Assembly: GCA_019096065.1 (NCBI GenBank)
Contig: JAGUCH010000002.1
Location: 12,598,501-12,662,500 of the forward strand
DNA length: 64,000 nucleotides
Source of the DNA: Paracyclopina nana
Lineage: Eukaryota; Arthropoda; Copepoda; Cyclopoida; Cyclopettidae
Direction of reading: 5' to 3'
The notes beneath the pieces were generated by a model. It did no database searches and had not been told where the DNA came from. It worked only from the letters and a program-made list of their open reading frames with translations. A program made the position numbers and the translations under genes. Within the stretch, counting starts at the first letter, position 1. Each line of letters starts with the position of its first letter. This document shows positions 33,361 to 45,500 of this stretch, piece by piece.

Positions 33361-33804
33361 CTACTTAGAGGCTGGCAGGAGCAGGCTCTGCACTACAGCG
33401 TGGAACTTCTTGGAGTCTATCGGCGAGCCAGGCACATAGAAAGGGTTGTAGAGCATATTCGAGTAGCCGTTGTGGAGCTTCCTGAACATCTGGCGGATCT
33501 CGTTGTCCCTGATGTTGGTATTAGCAGCGTCCACGATGATGATGAACTTGATGTTGGTGTTGGTGATGTATCCGAACACTTTGTGCTGTTCAGTTGAGTA
33601 CAACAGGCCCAAATACAGATAACGCGGCCGCTCTGAGGGTCTGGCTGCCGTGGAAGGAGTGATAGTAGAGTTCAAAGTTTTCTCATCGACCACGTCCAGT
33701 GAGGTGTGAATAATGTAGTGAAATGACACTTCCTTCGTCAAATCGTTGGTGCACAGTTTCAGCGGAGTCGAATTTCGGTCAAGAACAGCGACGCAGACGG
33801 CCAT
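33361..33804 (-). CDS. TRAPPC2L: Trafficking protein particle complex subunit 2-like (147 aa)
   Basis: MAVCVAVLDRNSTPL start, then FHYIIHTSLDVVDEK, YLYLGLLYSTE, VFGYITNTNIKF and RDNEIRQMFRKLHNGY blocks are near-diagnostic for TRAPPC2L, a longin-fold subunit of TRAPP tethering/GEF complexes acting on Rab1/Rab11 at the Golgi. Start chosen at 33804 (AAAAAAATGG context); the frame is open 14 codons further upstream. An extra Ser/Thr/Pro loop (about residues 43-58) lengthens the usual 140 aa slightly. It heads the tight minus-strand cluster. Confidence 0.94.
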   Translation of the reverse strand: MAVCVAVLDRNSTPLKLCTNDLTKEVSFHYIIHTSLDVVDEKTLNSTITPSTAARPSERPRYLYLGLLYSTEQHKVFGYITNTNIKFIIIVDAANTNIRDNEIRQMFRKLHNGYSNMLYNPFYVPGSPIDSKKFHAVVQSLLLPASK

Positions 33805-34428
33805 TTTTTTCAATCCATGCTGATCCACTTTAAGTAATCCTCCCACTGTGAGTTGCTGCTGTGTGTCAAATGGCCATTTGTTGACAAAGTTGGCGTTGAC
33901 TCAGTTTCCCGAGATTTTACAAAGCGGAGGCAGGTGAGCGTTATTTTGAAGGGCAAAAGTTGCGATATTAGCTTGGAACTAATTTCGATTGGGATCAAAA
34001 CAACGGCGACTAAAATTGTAATATACTGATGTTTTTATTACTAAAACTTTTCGTTATGATTGAGTATGTTTTATTGTCAAAACAACAACTGATGGCTACT
34101 TAAACGCCACCCGAGTCACTATTCGATCCGCTCATTTAGCAACCGGGCTTTCGTAGTTTTGGTCGCAGCCCTGTCATGCGACGCAGTTACAGTGAAATCA
34201 ACCTGCTCGAATTCTGAGTCTTTGCCGGACGATCCCTGCTTGAAACAGCCTTAGCGAAGCCTCAATTTGTGCTCACCTGGCCGATTTCATAATTGTCGCC
34301 AAGCTGTTGCCAAGGTCACCGCTGCTGTTGTGATCTAGGCCACTTTAAGTAAACAGGTTTGTACTCGTTGCAACGCTACTGCACGCCGCTCAAGATAATC
34401 AAAGTCTTGTGACCACCATTGTATTTCG
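33805..34428. promoter_or_regulatory. Divergent promoter region TRAPPC2L cluster / URM1-Raptor pair
   Basis: 624 bp between opposite start codons; the shared promoter space for both tandem clusters. I see no named element and no convincing ORF. Confidence 0.5.
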
Positions 34429-34801
34429 ATGAACGTGGTGCTCGAGTTCAGCGGCGGCGCCGAGCTCCTCGTCGGCAAGATTCGCCAGCACAAAATCGTC
34501 CTGCCCGCAAATAGCGACTCGAAAAAGTGGACCATTTCCTTGCTGCTTGACTGGATCAGACAAAACTTGCTGAAAGAGCGTCCTGAGCTGTTCCTCAAAG
34601 ATCCAGCTGCGTCCGAGCTCGATGTGAGACCAGGAATTTTGGTGCTTGTCAATGAATCGGATTGGGAGTTATTGGGTCAAACCGGCTATGAGCTTGAGGT
34701 GAGAAAACTAGCACCTCGATCATTATTGTCATACTTTATTTGGCATCATTTTCCAGGATGGCGACACGCTAACTTTTATTTCTACTCTTCACGGCGGCTA
34801 A
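34429..34801 (+). CDS. URM1: Ubiquitin-related modifier 1 (104 aa)
   Basis: Exons 34429-34698 and 34757-34801 (58-nt intron, GTGAGA donor). The beta-grasp sequence shows FSGGAELL, WTISLLLDWIRQNLLKERPE, VRPGILVLVNESDWELLG and ends in FISTLHGG, the di-glycine tail that is thiocarboxylated. URM1 is the sulfur carrier for 2-thiouridine in tRNA wobble positions and also a ubiquitin-like modifier. The second exon encodes only the last 14 residues. Its stop is 47 nt before the Raptor ATG, with no AATAAA between them. Confidence 0.96.
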
Positions 34802-34848
34802 AGCGTAGCGTGAACCTCAATTTAGCAGCCTTTTTTAATTAGTTCAAT
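34802..34848 (+). other. 47-nt URM1-Raptor intergenic spacer
   Basis: Contains CCTTTTTTAATTAG at 34829-34842, a polypyrimidine-AG acceptor-like site 6 nt before the Raptor ATG, and no polyadenylation hexamer. This is what an operon with trans-splicing would need; an ordinary promoter could hardly fit. Confidence 0.5.
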
Positions 34849-37800
34849 ATGGCGCCTGTTAGCAAGACTGTTGACACAACTCCGTCTTCTGGCGAGCAGC
34901 CGCCAAGAAATGACAACAACACGAGTGGCGCTTCCTCCTCTGGAAGTAGCCGCAAGCCCTTGATGAGTCCATTTGTCACTCCTAAACCGCGCTGGTTCAA
35001 CATCCTCGGTGGCAAGGCGGTTGACGCGTTGCAAGAGGACGACCTGCTGCCAGCCCCGGACGATGACTCTGTCGAGGCCGAAGAGGCTGTCGAAATGAAC
35101 GAGGAGACGAGCCTCGATGATCGCCACCTCCCCTTGGCGTTTTGCAGCGTTCGCCACGAAGAGGACATTAAGGGCATCGATATTGACGAGAGCGCACAAA
35201 CCTGGAGGATGCGAGAGCGCATGAAGACAGTGAGTGTCGCTCTCGTAGTGTGTCTCAATATCGGTGTCGACCCTCCAGATGTGAAAAAGACTGAGCCCTG
35301 TGCCAGAATGGAATGCTGGATCCATCCGCTCACGCTGAACTCGCAACGTGCTCTTGAGACGATTGGCAGTAACCTGCAGAAGCAGTACGAGCGATGGCAG
35401 CCTCGGGCGCGATATCGCCAGAGCTTGGACCCCACTGTCGAGGAAGTTCGTCGACTTGCCACTGGATTGCGAAGAAGTGCCCGCGACGAGCGAGTGCTTT
35501 TTCACTACAACGGCCATGGTGTGCCCAAGCCCACAGCCAACGGGGAGATATGGGTTTTCAACAGAGCTTACACCCAATATATTCCTCTGAGCCTTTATGA
35601 GCTTCAGTCCTGGATGGGATCACCGTCTATTTTTGTGTATGACTGCTCGAATGCCGGCATCATTGTCAGTTGCTTCGAGCAATTTGCACGTCAGCACGAA
35701 AGTGAATATCGTGAGCAGGTAAACGCTACATTATTAGAGTGTCACGCAAATGCCATTTTCAATATTTTAGGTGGCCACGCAAGGAGTTTCCGCTGAAATA
35801 ACTCCCCCGATTTCAAATGCGAATTGCATTCAGCTGGCAGCATGCTCTGCTACCCAATTGCTGCCCATGAACCCCGAGCTGCCTGCTGACTTGTTCACCT
35901 CTTGCCTTACTACCCCTATAAAAATGGCGCTCCGTTGGTTTGTAATGCAAAACCAGGGTAAACTTGCTCCTCGCATCACGGTTGACATGCTGGACAAAAT
36001 TCCAGGTAAGGACGCCTGGCAAGAAGTCAGCAAAACTGTATCTATCCTTTTGCTTATTGCGTAGGCCAATTTGGCGATAGGAGGACAATGCTTGGGGAGC
36101 TGAATTGGATTTTCACCGCCATCACTGACACCATTGCTTGGAACAACCTTTCCAGGGTCTTGTTTCAGAAGCTGTTTAGGCAGGACCTCCTTGTGGCCTC
36201 CTTATTCCGCAACTTTTTGCTCGCTGAACGAGTGATGCGTTCGTATGACTGCACCCCGGTCAGCGCCCCAGAGCTACCCGAGACGCACCAGCACCCCATG
36301 TGGAAAGCATGGGATCTGGCAGTTGACATGGCGCTGGCTCAGCTGCCCATGATCCTCGAAAAAGGCGTCGCCTACAAGGCATCCACATTTTTCGAAGAGC
36401 AACTGACCGCGTTCGAGGTGTGGCTCCGCTACGGAGATCAGTTTCGGCCTCCCCCAGAACAGCTGCCGATCGTGCTCCAAGTGCTTCTCAGTCAAGCACA
36501 CCGTCTGCGTGCACTGGACCTCCTGGGCCGTTTCCTTGACCTTGGCCCCTGGGCAGTGAACCTGGCCCTTTCTGTGGGCATATTTCCCTACGTGCTCAAG
36601 CTGCTTCAGGCTCACGCGCGCGAGCTAAGGCCCCTCCTCGTGTCAATCTGGGCCAAAATCCTAAGCGTTGATACTTCCTGTCAGACTGATCTCATCCGCG
36701 ACAACAGCCATCGGTACTTCCTTTCCGTCCTCGTGGATGATTGCATGATGCCCAATCATCATACTTGGGCAGCCTTTATTTTGGCCTCGATTGTGCACAA
36801 CTTCCGCCAAGGCCAGCAAGAGGCGGAGCAGGGAAACCTTATTGCCATTTGCCTGGAGCACCTGAACGATCCCGAGCCCGTCCTGCGTCAGTGGCTGGCA
36901 ATCGCGCTGGGCAGGGTGTGGGACACCTACGAGCCCGCCCGATGGCGCGGCGCGCGTGACAACGCCCCTGAGAAGCTCTACGAGCTCCTCAAGGACGAGG
37001 TGCCTGAAGTGAGGGCGGCCGCTGTCTTTGCTCTGGGCACCTTTGTCAACAGCTGCGAGGAGAGGACGGAGCATGCCAACTCGCTCGATCACACCATTGC
37101 GCTTCACCTCCTCAAAACAGCCGTGGAGGACGGATCGAGCCTCGTGCGAACCGAACTGGTCGTTGCCCTTCAGCACGTCGTGTTCGCCTTCGAGCCCAAC
37201 TTCATCAATGCGTGTCGCTCCTTCATGGAGGCCGAGGACAGCATGAGTAAGAGTGTCGGCGGGGGCCCCGACTATGCTGCCACTTTGTCACCCACCACGA
37301 GCTTATCCGCCAACCCTGGATACTCCAACCTGAAGAGTCCTTCTCCCTCGTCGTCGGGCATCAAACGCACTCCGTCCAGCATGATTTCGAGCTGCAGCTC
37401 TCCAGCATTGGACCGGATGAGCGCATCTGCCAACCGCAGTTCCGGCTCACTCTCATCTATGAACAAGCTGTCCTCAGCCTTGTTGGGCAGTGGGTCGGTC
37501 TACGACAAGGTCTACAGAGCTCTGGAGTTCCTCTCCGTGGACCCCCATCACATTGTCAGTGGCATGGCTCAAGCACTTGTGGTCTACTTGAGACAGAGGG
37601 TCAAGAGCAGGGACGCAATGAGTAGGCCGACCTTGTCCATTCCTGCGCCCGTTTTCAAGGATGCCTTCTCTGCGTTGTCTGCTCCTAGCTCTCCAGCCAA
37701 AGACCCGAGGCCAACGCCGCCCAAGGGGGTGTCAACCATCAACGAAGACCAGTCTATGGATCGTTCCACCGAGGGAAAAAGTAGCACAGAGAAGCCTCCG

Positions 37801-39273
37801 CCTAACAGTGCAACACATCCTCGCTTGTCACGTGGTGGGAGCGTGGGCAGGCACCCCAGCGGTCAGCATAATAGCGGCAGCGGACAGCCCCAACAGCAAC
37901 AATTAGGTGGCCTCGCTCCCGTGCGTCAAAGCCACTCCGCCAATGTTTCCTTGTTAGCTAATTCGGCTTTGCCGAGGCCAGAGCTGAGGACCGACTTCAT
38001 CCCCTGGTCGGCCAAGTACTTCACCAAGCAGCTGATGCGCCACGAGTGCGTGGAGTGCGATTGCGATCATGAGTCGAATCGCCACTGGAGCCGCGAGTGG
38101 ATGTTCAACCGGAATGCGAAGGTGAGAAGCAGAGCCGACCACGAGTACAAATTGCTGCAGAACAAGCTGGCCAAGATCGATGCCAGCATCCAGCCCAACG
38201 TGACAACCGCCTCGTCCGTGATGAGGTGCTCGCCACAAACGGCCTCCGCGGTGGTGTTCCACCCCTTCGAATCCATCATGGTGGCTGCGGGCAACAACAT
38301 CATCAACGTCTGGAGCACTATACTCGGCTCGGCTGGCAAGCTCAACCAGATCGAGTTGAATAGCAAGAAAACCATCAACATTAGCAGCTTGGAAATGGTG
38401 AACGCCCACGATGACCCCGTCCTTCTGGTTGGCTATGACAACGGCGGCGTAATTGTTTTGCGCAACTTCGCCAACAAAGCCAGCATGAGGCTGGTGGCAG
38501 CTTGGAGTGGCCTCAGGGAGCTGGAATCCCAGCGAAGGCTCCAACCATTGTCCTCCACTGCTAGCATCATAGCGTCGACGGCCACAGCCAAGACCTCGTG
38601 GTGTCAATTCCAGTCCACGCTGGCCTTGGGAGCTGACAGCCGTTACATTCGTGTGTGGGATGCCAAGAAGGAGATGCGCAAGAATGACCTGTTCACCGAG
38701 GACGCCAGTGGAGCAGTGACCAGCCTCCACTTTGCCCCCAACACATCGACGACCGGCCTGGCCGAGTTGTTGGTGGCTGGCTTCACGAGTGGCTCTGTGA
38801 AGCTGTTCGACACTCGAGAGTGGGGTCGAGCTCCGGTGATGAAACTCGACGATCTTCAAGGTACCCCCATTCTGGATGCCAAAATTCAAGACTGCAGTGG
38901 GCAATCTCTGCTGGTAGCTGGCAATGCCGGAGGAGTTGTGAGGATGTATGACGTTCGCATGCCCGTCCAGACCATCTCGATTGGGGCTGACATGAGCCTC
39001 GGCCAGAATGCCTCGAGGATGGCTATCCATCCAAGGTGCAGCGTCTTGGCATCCTGGTTCCAGCAACAGCAATCTGTGGGAATCTACACGCTGGACCCCG
39101 TAGCAGGCAATTGCCATTTATTGAACTACGTGAAATACCACGATGAGGGAGTGCTTGGCCAGCGTCTTGGGCAAGAGAGTGGAACGTTGCGATTCCACCC
39201 TTACTTCCTGCAACTGGCTGTGGCCTCCCGAGAAGGTGCCATATCTGTCAAAGGACTCAGACAAACTATTTAG
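34849..39273 (+). CDS. RPTOR: Regulatory-associated protein of TOR (Raptor, 1437 aa)
   Basis: Exons 34849-35718, 35771-36005, 36065-39273 (introns 52 and 59 nt). The Raptor N-terminal caspase-like (RNC) domain starts about residue 95 ([41 protein letters not shown]) and keeps the HYNGHG and VYDCSNAG pseudo-catalytic lines. HEAT/armadillo repeats follow ([30 protein letters not shown]), then a long Ser/Pro-rich linker (about 750-1000) and a C-terminal WD40 propeller from about 1095 ([14 protein letters not shown] through [16 protein letters not shown]). Raptor presents substrates to TORC1. Probable AATAAA at 39473-39478. Slightly longer than human (1335 aa), mainly in the linker. Confidence 0.97.
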
Positions 39274-39593
39274 AATTACTAAATTCGTAAAAGAAGAAGA
39301 CTAACTAACACTACAATGTCCCACAAACAATTTATTATTGCACTGAGAGCCTGAAAATACATATCTACTTTTCGGGTTTACTTCCTATTTTAAGTATTTT
39401 TTCTGAATTACTTCTGCCACGATAGTCTTAGTGAAATGATGATACCTACTAGCTAGGTTTAGTGCGTGACAAAATAAATTTTTCGCAAAAATGAGGGGGC
39501 AGCAGCGCGTTATCAACAAGAGAATAAGTTAGATTAGTTTCAGCTCTTTACGCTAAAAATTGTAAACAATTCGGCATTGGGTCAACTTTTTCA
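39274..39593. other. Raptor 3' UTR and short intergenic region
   Basis: 320 bp, AT-rich, with AATAAA at 39473-39478 (plus strand) about 200 nt after the Raptor stop. Nothing else recognised. Confidence 0.55.
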
Positions 39594-42500
39594 ATGATGA
39601 CGATCGTGGAAGATGAACTGGAGGAGCTCAAAAAGTGCTGCGAAAATGTCATTCCTGGTTGTAAACTTGTGGCGTGCGTTCCTGCTATGATAAGAGTAGA
39701 GCTCAAGTAATTTGTTTAGCCATTTATTGTTTGCATTAATGAATGCGCTCATTTCGTCCACAGAAAAAGTGAATTTAAAAGGGTTGCGATATGTTTAACT
39801 TACCCTGCAAATTACCCCACCAATCACATTCTCGTTGAAGTCAAAAGCAGAACGTTGTCGAGGAAGCTATTGGATGGCTTGGAAAAAGTGGCCGAGACTG
39901 AAGCTAAAAAGTACATCGGAAAGCCGCACGCCTTGTTCATTCTTAAGTTCGTCAACCAGTTTTTTGAAGACAACCCATTGTCATGTGTGGCTGAGGAAAT
40001 CTCGGGCATCAAAAAGCTCCTAGGAAATGAAGACAAACTCAAACTTAGCCAAAAAACATCGTCACTCACGCTACGCGTGGCCAAAAACCAGTATTACCTC
40101 AGCATGAAAGTTTGTGTGCCCAACAGCTATCCCACTGAAAGGATAGCATTTGAGAACATTGAGACGAATTTTCCGAGAGTTTTCAAGGCATGGTTCATTG
40201 AACAGGCCAAGGAGACTGCTCGCAGATGCGTTGAGCCCCCACTCAAACAAAAACCCAATCTGCCACCTTTTGAGCCAAAGCCTAGCTTAGAACCTGCAGT
40301 GGGATTCCTGGTTACCAATGTCAAAAGGTATCCCGAAGAAATATGTCAAAAGTGCAAACAGAAAGCATTGCCAGAAGACCCAACTTTAGTTGTGCACAAT
40401 GAACATGGCGCAGCTCATGTGGAGCGTGTTTACTGTTCACATGTTTACCATCATGATTGCCTAATTCTTTACATGAAGGCACCTCCGTTTCAAGGTATGT
40501 CTTGGCCAATTTTCTTGAAATCAGTGATAGTCGATGATTTAAAAAAAATGACAGGAGCATGCGGCCTTTTGGTTTTGGTTTTTGAAGCCAAAAATGAAAC
40601 GGGCCGAAGTGAGACGAGTTCTCTTTCATTATGCAAAAACAACAAAAGAATTGCCATAATTATACATTTACCTTTATGCTTAACTTTCGGCTGAAGCTGA
40701 ATTTATGTAACTTAAAATGATTTTATATTATTGTTTTGGCCCGTGTGCTGCGCCAGGCGCGCGCTCCTTAGCTCAGCGACGCCACCTCAGCGGCAGCCAT
40801 TGCATTTTTTGTAAGAATTTCAGTGCACCAGAAGAATTGAATAAGAGAACATCATGATTGAGTTTTACTGATTGATTATTGGGATCAAAGTGATCTATTT
40901 CATCTATTTTATGTATTTGAGTATTATGATAGTGTTTTATGTACTGTAATTTGCTAGAGCAATGCTTTGGCCTTTATTTTATGCAATGTGTAGTCTTTAT
41001 TAGGTGAGCTTTGCTCACACCATATGTGAATGCTTAGTCATTATTATTAGAAGGATCTTTATTGGTCTCTTTGGTGTTGTCTCACAATACCATTAGTTGT
41101 CCTGCTAGATTTGCAGCCAGGCTGTAGATTCTTCACCTTTGTGGTTGTGGATCCTCCAGAGGAGTACCTGTCTTCCCATTTGGTAGACCAGCCATTGGGA
41201 TAGCGATCCTGTCACGTTTGCAGGACCTCAAAGTCTTAGACTTCGGGCTCATCTTCGTCCTCAGAGGATTCGAGTCGGGCAGCCTGAAGGCCTACGACAA
41301 ATTGGCGCCCAACGTGGGGCCTTGAGCAGCCCCAAAACCTGTAACCTGTATCACTGGGGGAAGGTAGATGTCAAACTTACCTCCACGGTACTCCGAATCC
41401 ACCCCACATAATCCTCGCATCAGTCGACGAGTTAGAGGACAACCTCCGGAATCGGGCGTGAATTTCCCTAACTTGGAAATATCTCCATTTACGCAAGCAC
41501 GCCAAAACTGGAGAAATCAAGGAGCTGTAATCGACTCGGATCCATCAGAAAACTCGTCTGGATCTTCTATCTTCATCGTTGATGAGACTGGATCGTATCA
41601 GTGGATACATGAAATAGAAGATTTCGCCAGAACTATAAACGAAGGTCCGGATCCTGCTGCCAACCTGGTCACGATAGACCCATTGGAACTTCCTTCAGAG
41701 ACGTCTCCCTTTCACGGATTCTACTCCAACGAAATGTATCGCACGCCTCCTAATTCGAATGCTGCGCACAACTTATCTCAGGCCATTGGCGGGGATCCAG
41801 GAAACCTCCAGGGGGGTGCTGGAAATGTACCAATGCCAGCCACCTCACAGGTGGACGGATCTTACTTAGCCCAGGGCTCCAGCTCCATGAATGCCGGAGC
41901 AAGGCCGTTTGTGCCAATGCCAAGAACCACCGGCCAGCAACAACAATATGAGATCTCCTCTGGCCCCTACATACCCCTCATTTACTCAGGGTCATTGCAA
42001 GCTGCGGCCAGCCAAGCTGGACCTGCACCTCAGCCGAATCCTGCGGGAGCAGTTCAGGCTCATGTAGCTGTGAGCTCAACGGACGAGTTCGTACCATCTC
42101 TGCTTCAGCCCTACAATCTGAGGAGGAACAAAAGGCCAAAACCCAAGTCAGACTCGGGTCCGGGCGATCAAGGGACGATTGGGGAAAATCAACCTCTTCC
42201 TATCTCGACCTCGGCGGGAATTACCCCTAGAAGAGATCCTTCACTGGCTGGATCCCGGCAAAGGGCAGCTCCTTCTAACAAATCTAAGGATTATCATCCT
42301 ACTGGCACGAAAACCAGGCCAAATGCAGCAAAGGTTAACCCCGAGATGGCAGCTGCCATTCGAAGGTCGCAAGAACAAACTGAAAGAGTCGCAACCTTCA
42401 TGCAGCAGAAGTTCAAGGAAGTGGTACCCTTCTGCACCAACGCTAGGAAAGAGATATTCGAATCTCAAGTAAGAGCTACAAATGAGAGGCTCGTTCGTGA

Positions 42501-45500
42501 TAAGGATACCTTGGAAGCCATGCTTCGAGAACTTAACCGACTGAAGACCGATTATGATAAGGCTGCTCAGGCAGCAAGAGTGGAACCCTCCACTTCTCTA
42601 CGATCAAACTTCAGCAAGGCTTATAATGGCGCTCAAAGACTGATGCATTCAATTGATGATTTGATCGCACATCGTAACCGTCAGGCTAACAGCCGATTGA
42701 GCTCCTCTATGCCAGGGCAAGGCGCAACTTCCAAACGGGGAAACGCCGCGCAGCGAGCCGACAACAATGTGACAAGTCGAAGCGTCGAGGTGTCGCAATC
42801 AGGTAGTACTGCGCCGGCCGGCGGACCACATTCCTCGCAAGGCGCTGAAGGATCAAAAAAACGGCTATATGATGGAATGACCGTACGACAGATTGCAGCC
42901 TTGCAGCTGGAAAATAACGACTTTTCCATCGGAACTTCGCTACCGCAAGACTGGGACGAAGAGGGCAACAACACTGGAAACTATTTGGTCGAGTTGAGAG
43001 GGCCAAATCAAGGAGCCAGGCTCCTGAGAAGAGACTCAATGGAGGTTTTCACTCTTGACTTGGAACAAACGCAGTTTCCAGTCACCAAAGAATGGATGAA
43101 GACTCTCCCTCAGGCTAGGCCGGGAGAGATTGACCAGGCATTAAGCCAACACCATGCTGTCAGGCATCCCCACCCTCGACTAGACCCAGGAGCAGGGCCG
43201 CAACAGGTCGCTGCCTTACTACGAGGCGAAGGTGGACCCGGACAAGGCCCATCGTCAAACATGGAGCAAAGTTTCCCAGAAAGAACCGGCTCGTTCCAAC
43301 AACTCACTCCAGGACGAAACTCGGAGCCATCAGTGATAAGCTCTGTCACAAGGAGGAACTACATGAGAGTAGCAATGGCTTACTCGGGAGCGTTGACACA
43401 GCTTCTGGATATCACCAGGCGCGTGAACCAGGCTATACAAGATCGCCAGGCCACAAACGCCATTCAAGAACTGTATGACGCTCTATGCGAGGGAATCAAT
43501 GATTACATGCGAGCCAGAGAACATCTGGTAGAAACGGGAGAAGAACCTCCGCAGCAGGATGACGAGATGATGAGAATGTCTTTGGACGCGCAGACGGCCG
43601 CAGAACAAGAGATTAGAGTTAGGACTGATCAAGCCAGGCTTGACTCAATTAGATTGCAGCAGGAAACTGCAAGGCAGTTCACCTCAATTTCTGCGATCAG
43701 CCATGCTGCGCTAGGTGCCTCTTCCTTGGCGGCACCTACCGAGGCTGTCGCCACGTTCACCCAGGCAAATCCTATAACAAGGACTACTTGGGCACATGGA
43801 TCGGGAGCATTGATGTCTCAGTCAGACCTCAGGAGCAACGCTCCACCATTCGTCATGCCCAGTCAAGTCGCAGGGGCTGACAACACGGCTGCGTGGGGCC
43901 AGCAAAGCTGGTCACATCCAAGGCCAGGTGCAATGTTCCCACAGGCCAATACTGCAGCGCCAACAATTAGCCAACCTGCATCTCAAGTGTTCGCAGGTCA
44001 CTACGTGCCTCCAGGTCCAGTAGCCCCACCGTACAATGTACCACCCCCTAATAATAGGGCTTCTGCCAACCCAACGCAATTGCCTCCCCCATATAGCCAT
44101 GACGTATACCCTCCACCTGTTCACACGATGGGGGGAACCACGTACCCCATGGGGGGACACGAATATAGACCTACTAATCCAAGGTGGCCAAGGCCAAATG
44201 TTAGGCCAGAACGAGGCCCGCCAGGCGGGCCTGATCTCAGTAGGAGGCCACCCGCTCAGGAAAACTTCTTCTTTGAGGGCCAAGCCCCCTTAGAGGACCC
44301 ATGGCCATACGTTCCCCCACGTCAAATGAATGCCTACGGAAAGTCTAGCATAAAGCTGAACACGGTAGAGATCCCATCTTTTGATGGTTGGTTCCCAACA
44401 GAGTACTACACGTTCCGCGATCGGTTCAGATCATTTGTGCATAATGACCCAGCCATGCCCACGTTTGAAAAATGGGCTAGACTCTTAGACGCAACTAAAA
44501 ATGGTCCAGCCGGGGAGCTTATCAATGAATTACCAAAAAACGAAAATGGATACTACCAAGCGCTAACATTGTTAGAGGAGGAGTACGGCAATGACACGTT
44601 GCAGTACAACTACTACATGCAGCAGTTGGCAGAGCTGCCTCCACTTGACATGGAGGATCCCGAAAATGTAATGAACGCGAGGGCCCTGATTAAAAGTATT
44701 AGAAGACATCTCAATGAAACCAACTCCTATTATGGAGAGCTGCAAGACAGCAACGTCTTCCGAAATCTAAGGCTCACTGATGCAACTAGGCACCAGGTGA
44801 ACCAGTTGCTCCTGGCAGAACGAAAAACGCACCTCACGTTCCAGATGTTCATAGACTGGACTAGCCAGTATCAGAGAATCACCAGGTGTCAAGGCAGCTA
44901 CAAAACAAGGAAACCTGAAAAACCCAAGAAAGTAGCGGCCGCCAAGCCAGGCTTGCATCATGTTCAACAGTTCGAACCCTCCAAGAAAAGGCAGGTTGAT
45001 CCCTACGAGCCAGAAGATACGCCTTCTTCAGAGGAAGATCCATTTGCAGAGATGGAATATCCAGCATGCAAAGATGACGGTGGCTTCACTGTAATGACAG
45101 TGTCCACGGGGGACCAAAGATATTTCACCAAATGCCCTATATGCGAAGTCAAGGACCATTCTTTGTACAACTGCCCCCACTTGTTGGCCATGCACTGCCA
45201 AGGCAGAATTAAAAGAGCGCGGGACTTTAATGCATGTTTCCGGTGCCTTGGCGGAGTGCACAACGTCTACGAATGTAAAAAGAACTGGAAGTGCAAGGAG
45301 TGTGGTGAAAAGACACACCACTACCTCCTGCACGAGGCTTGGGCAACAAGGAACAAGAAGCCTGAAAAGAAAACCGCGGATGATGAGCCAAGACAACAAG
45401 TCAATAAGGACCAAGACAGAAAGATTAAAGAGCTAGAAAATACAGTAGCCATGCTACTTAATCAGTCAAAGTCCGCTCAGGCTACCAAAATGGGGGGAAG

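Noticed and set aside
37954..39117. 387-codon minus-strand frame across Raptor
   Set aside because: Shadow of the WD40 part of Raptor, which is well supported on the plus strand.
40555..40694. Alternative last exon of the RWD/RING gene right after exon 2
   Set aside because: An acceptor exists at 40553-40554, but the peptide is low-complexity and lacks the zinc ligands supplied by 58615-58781.
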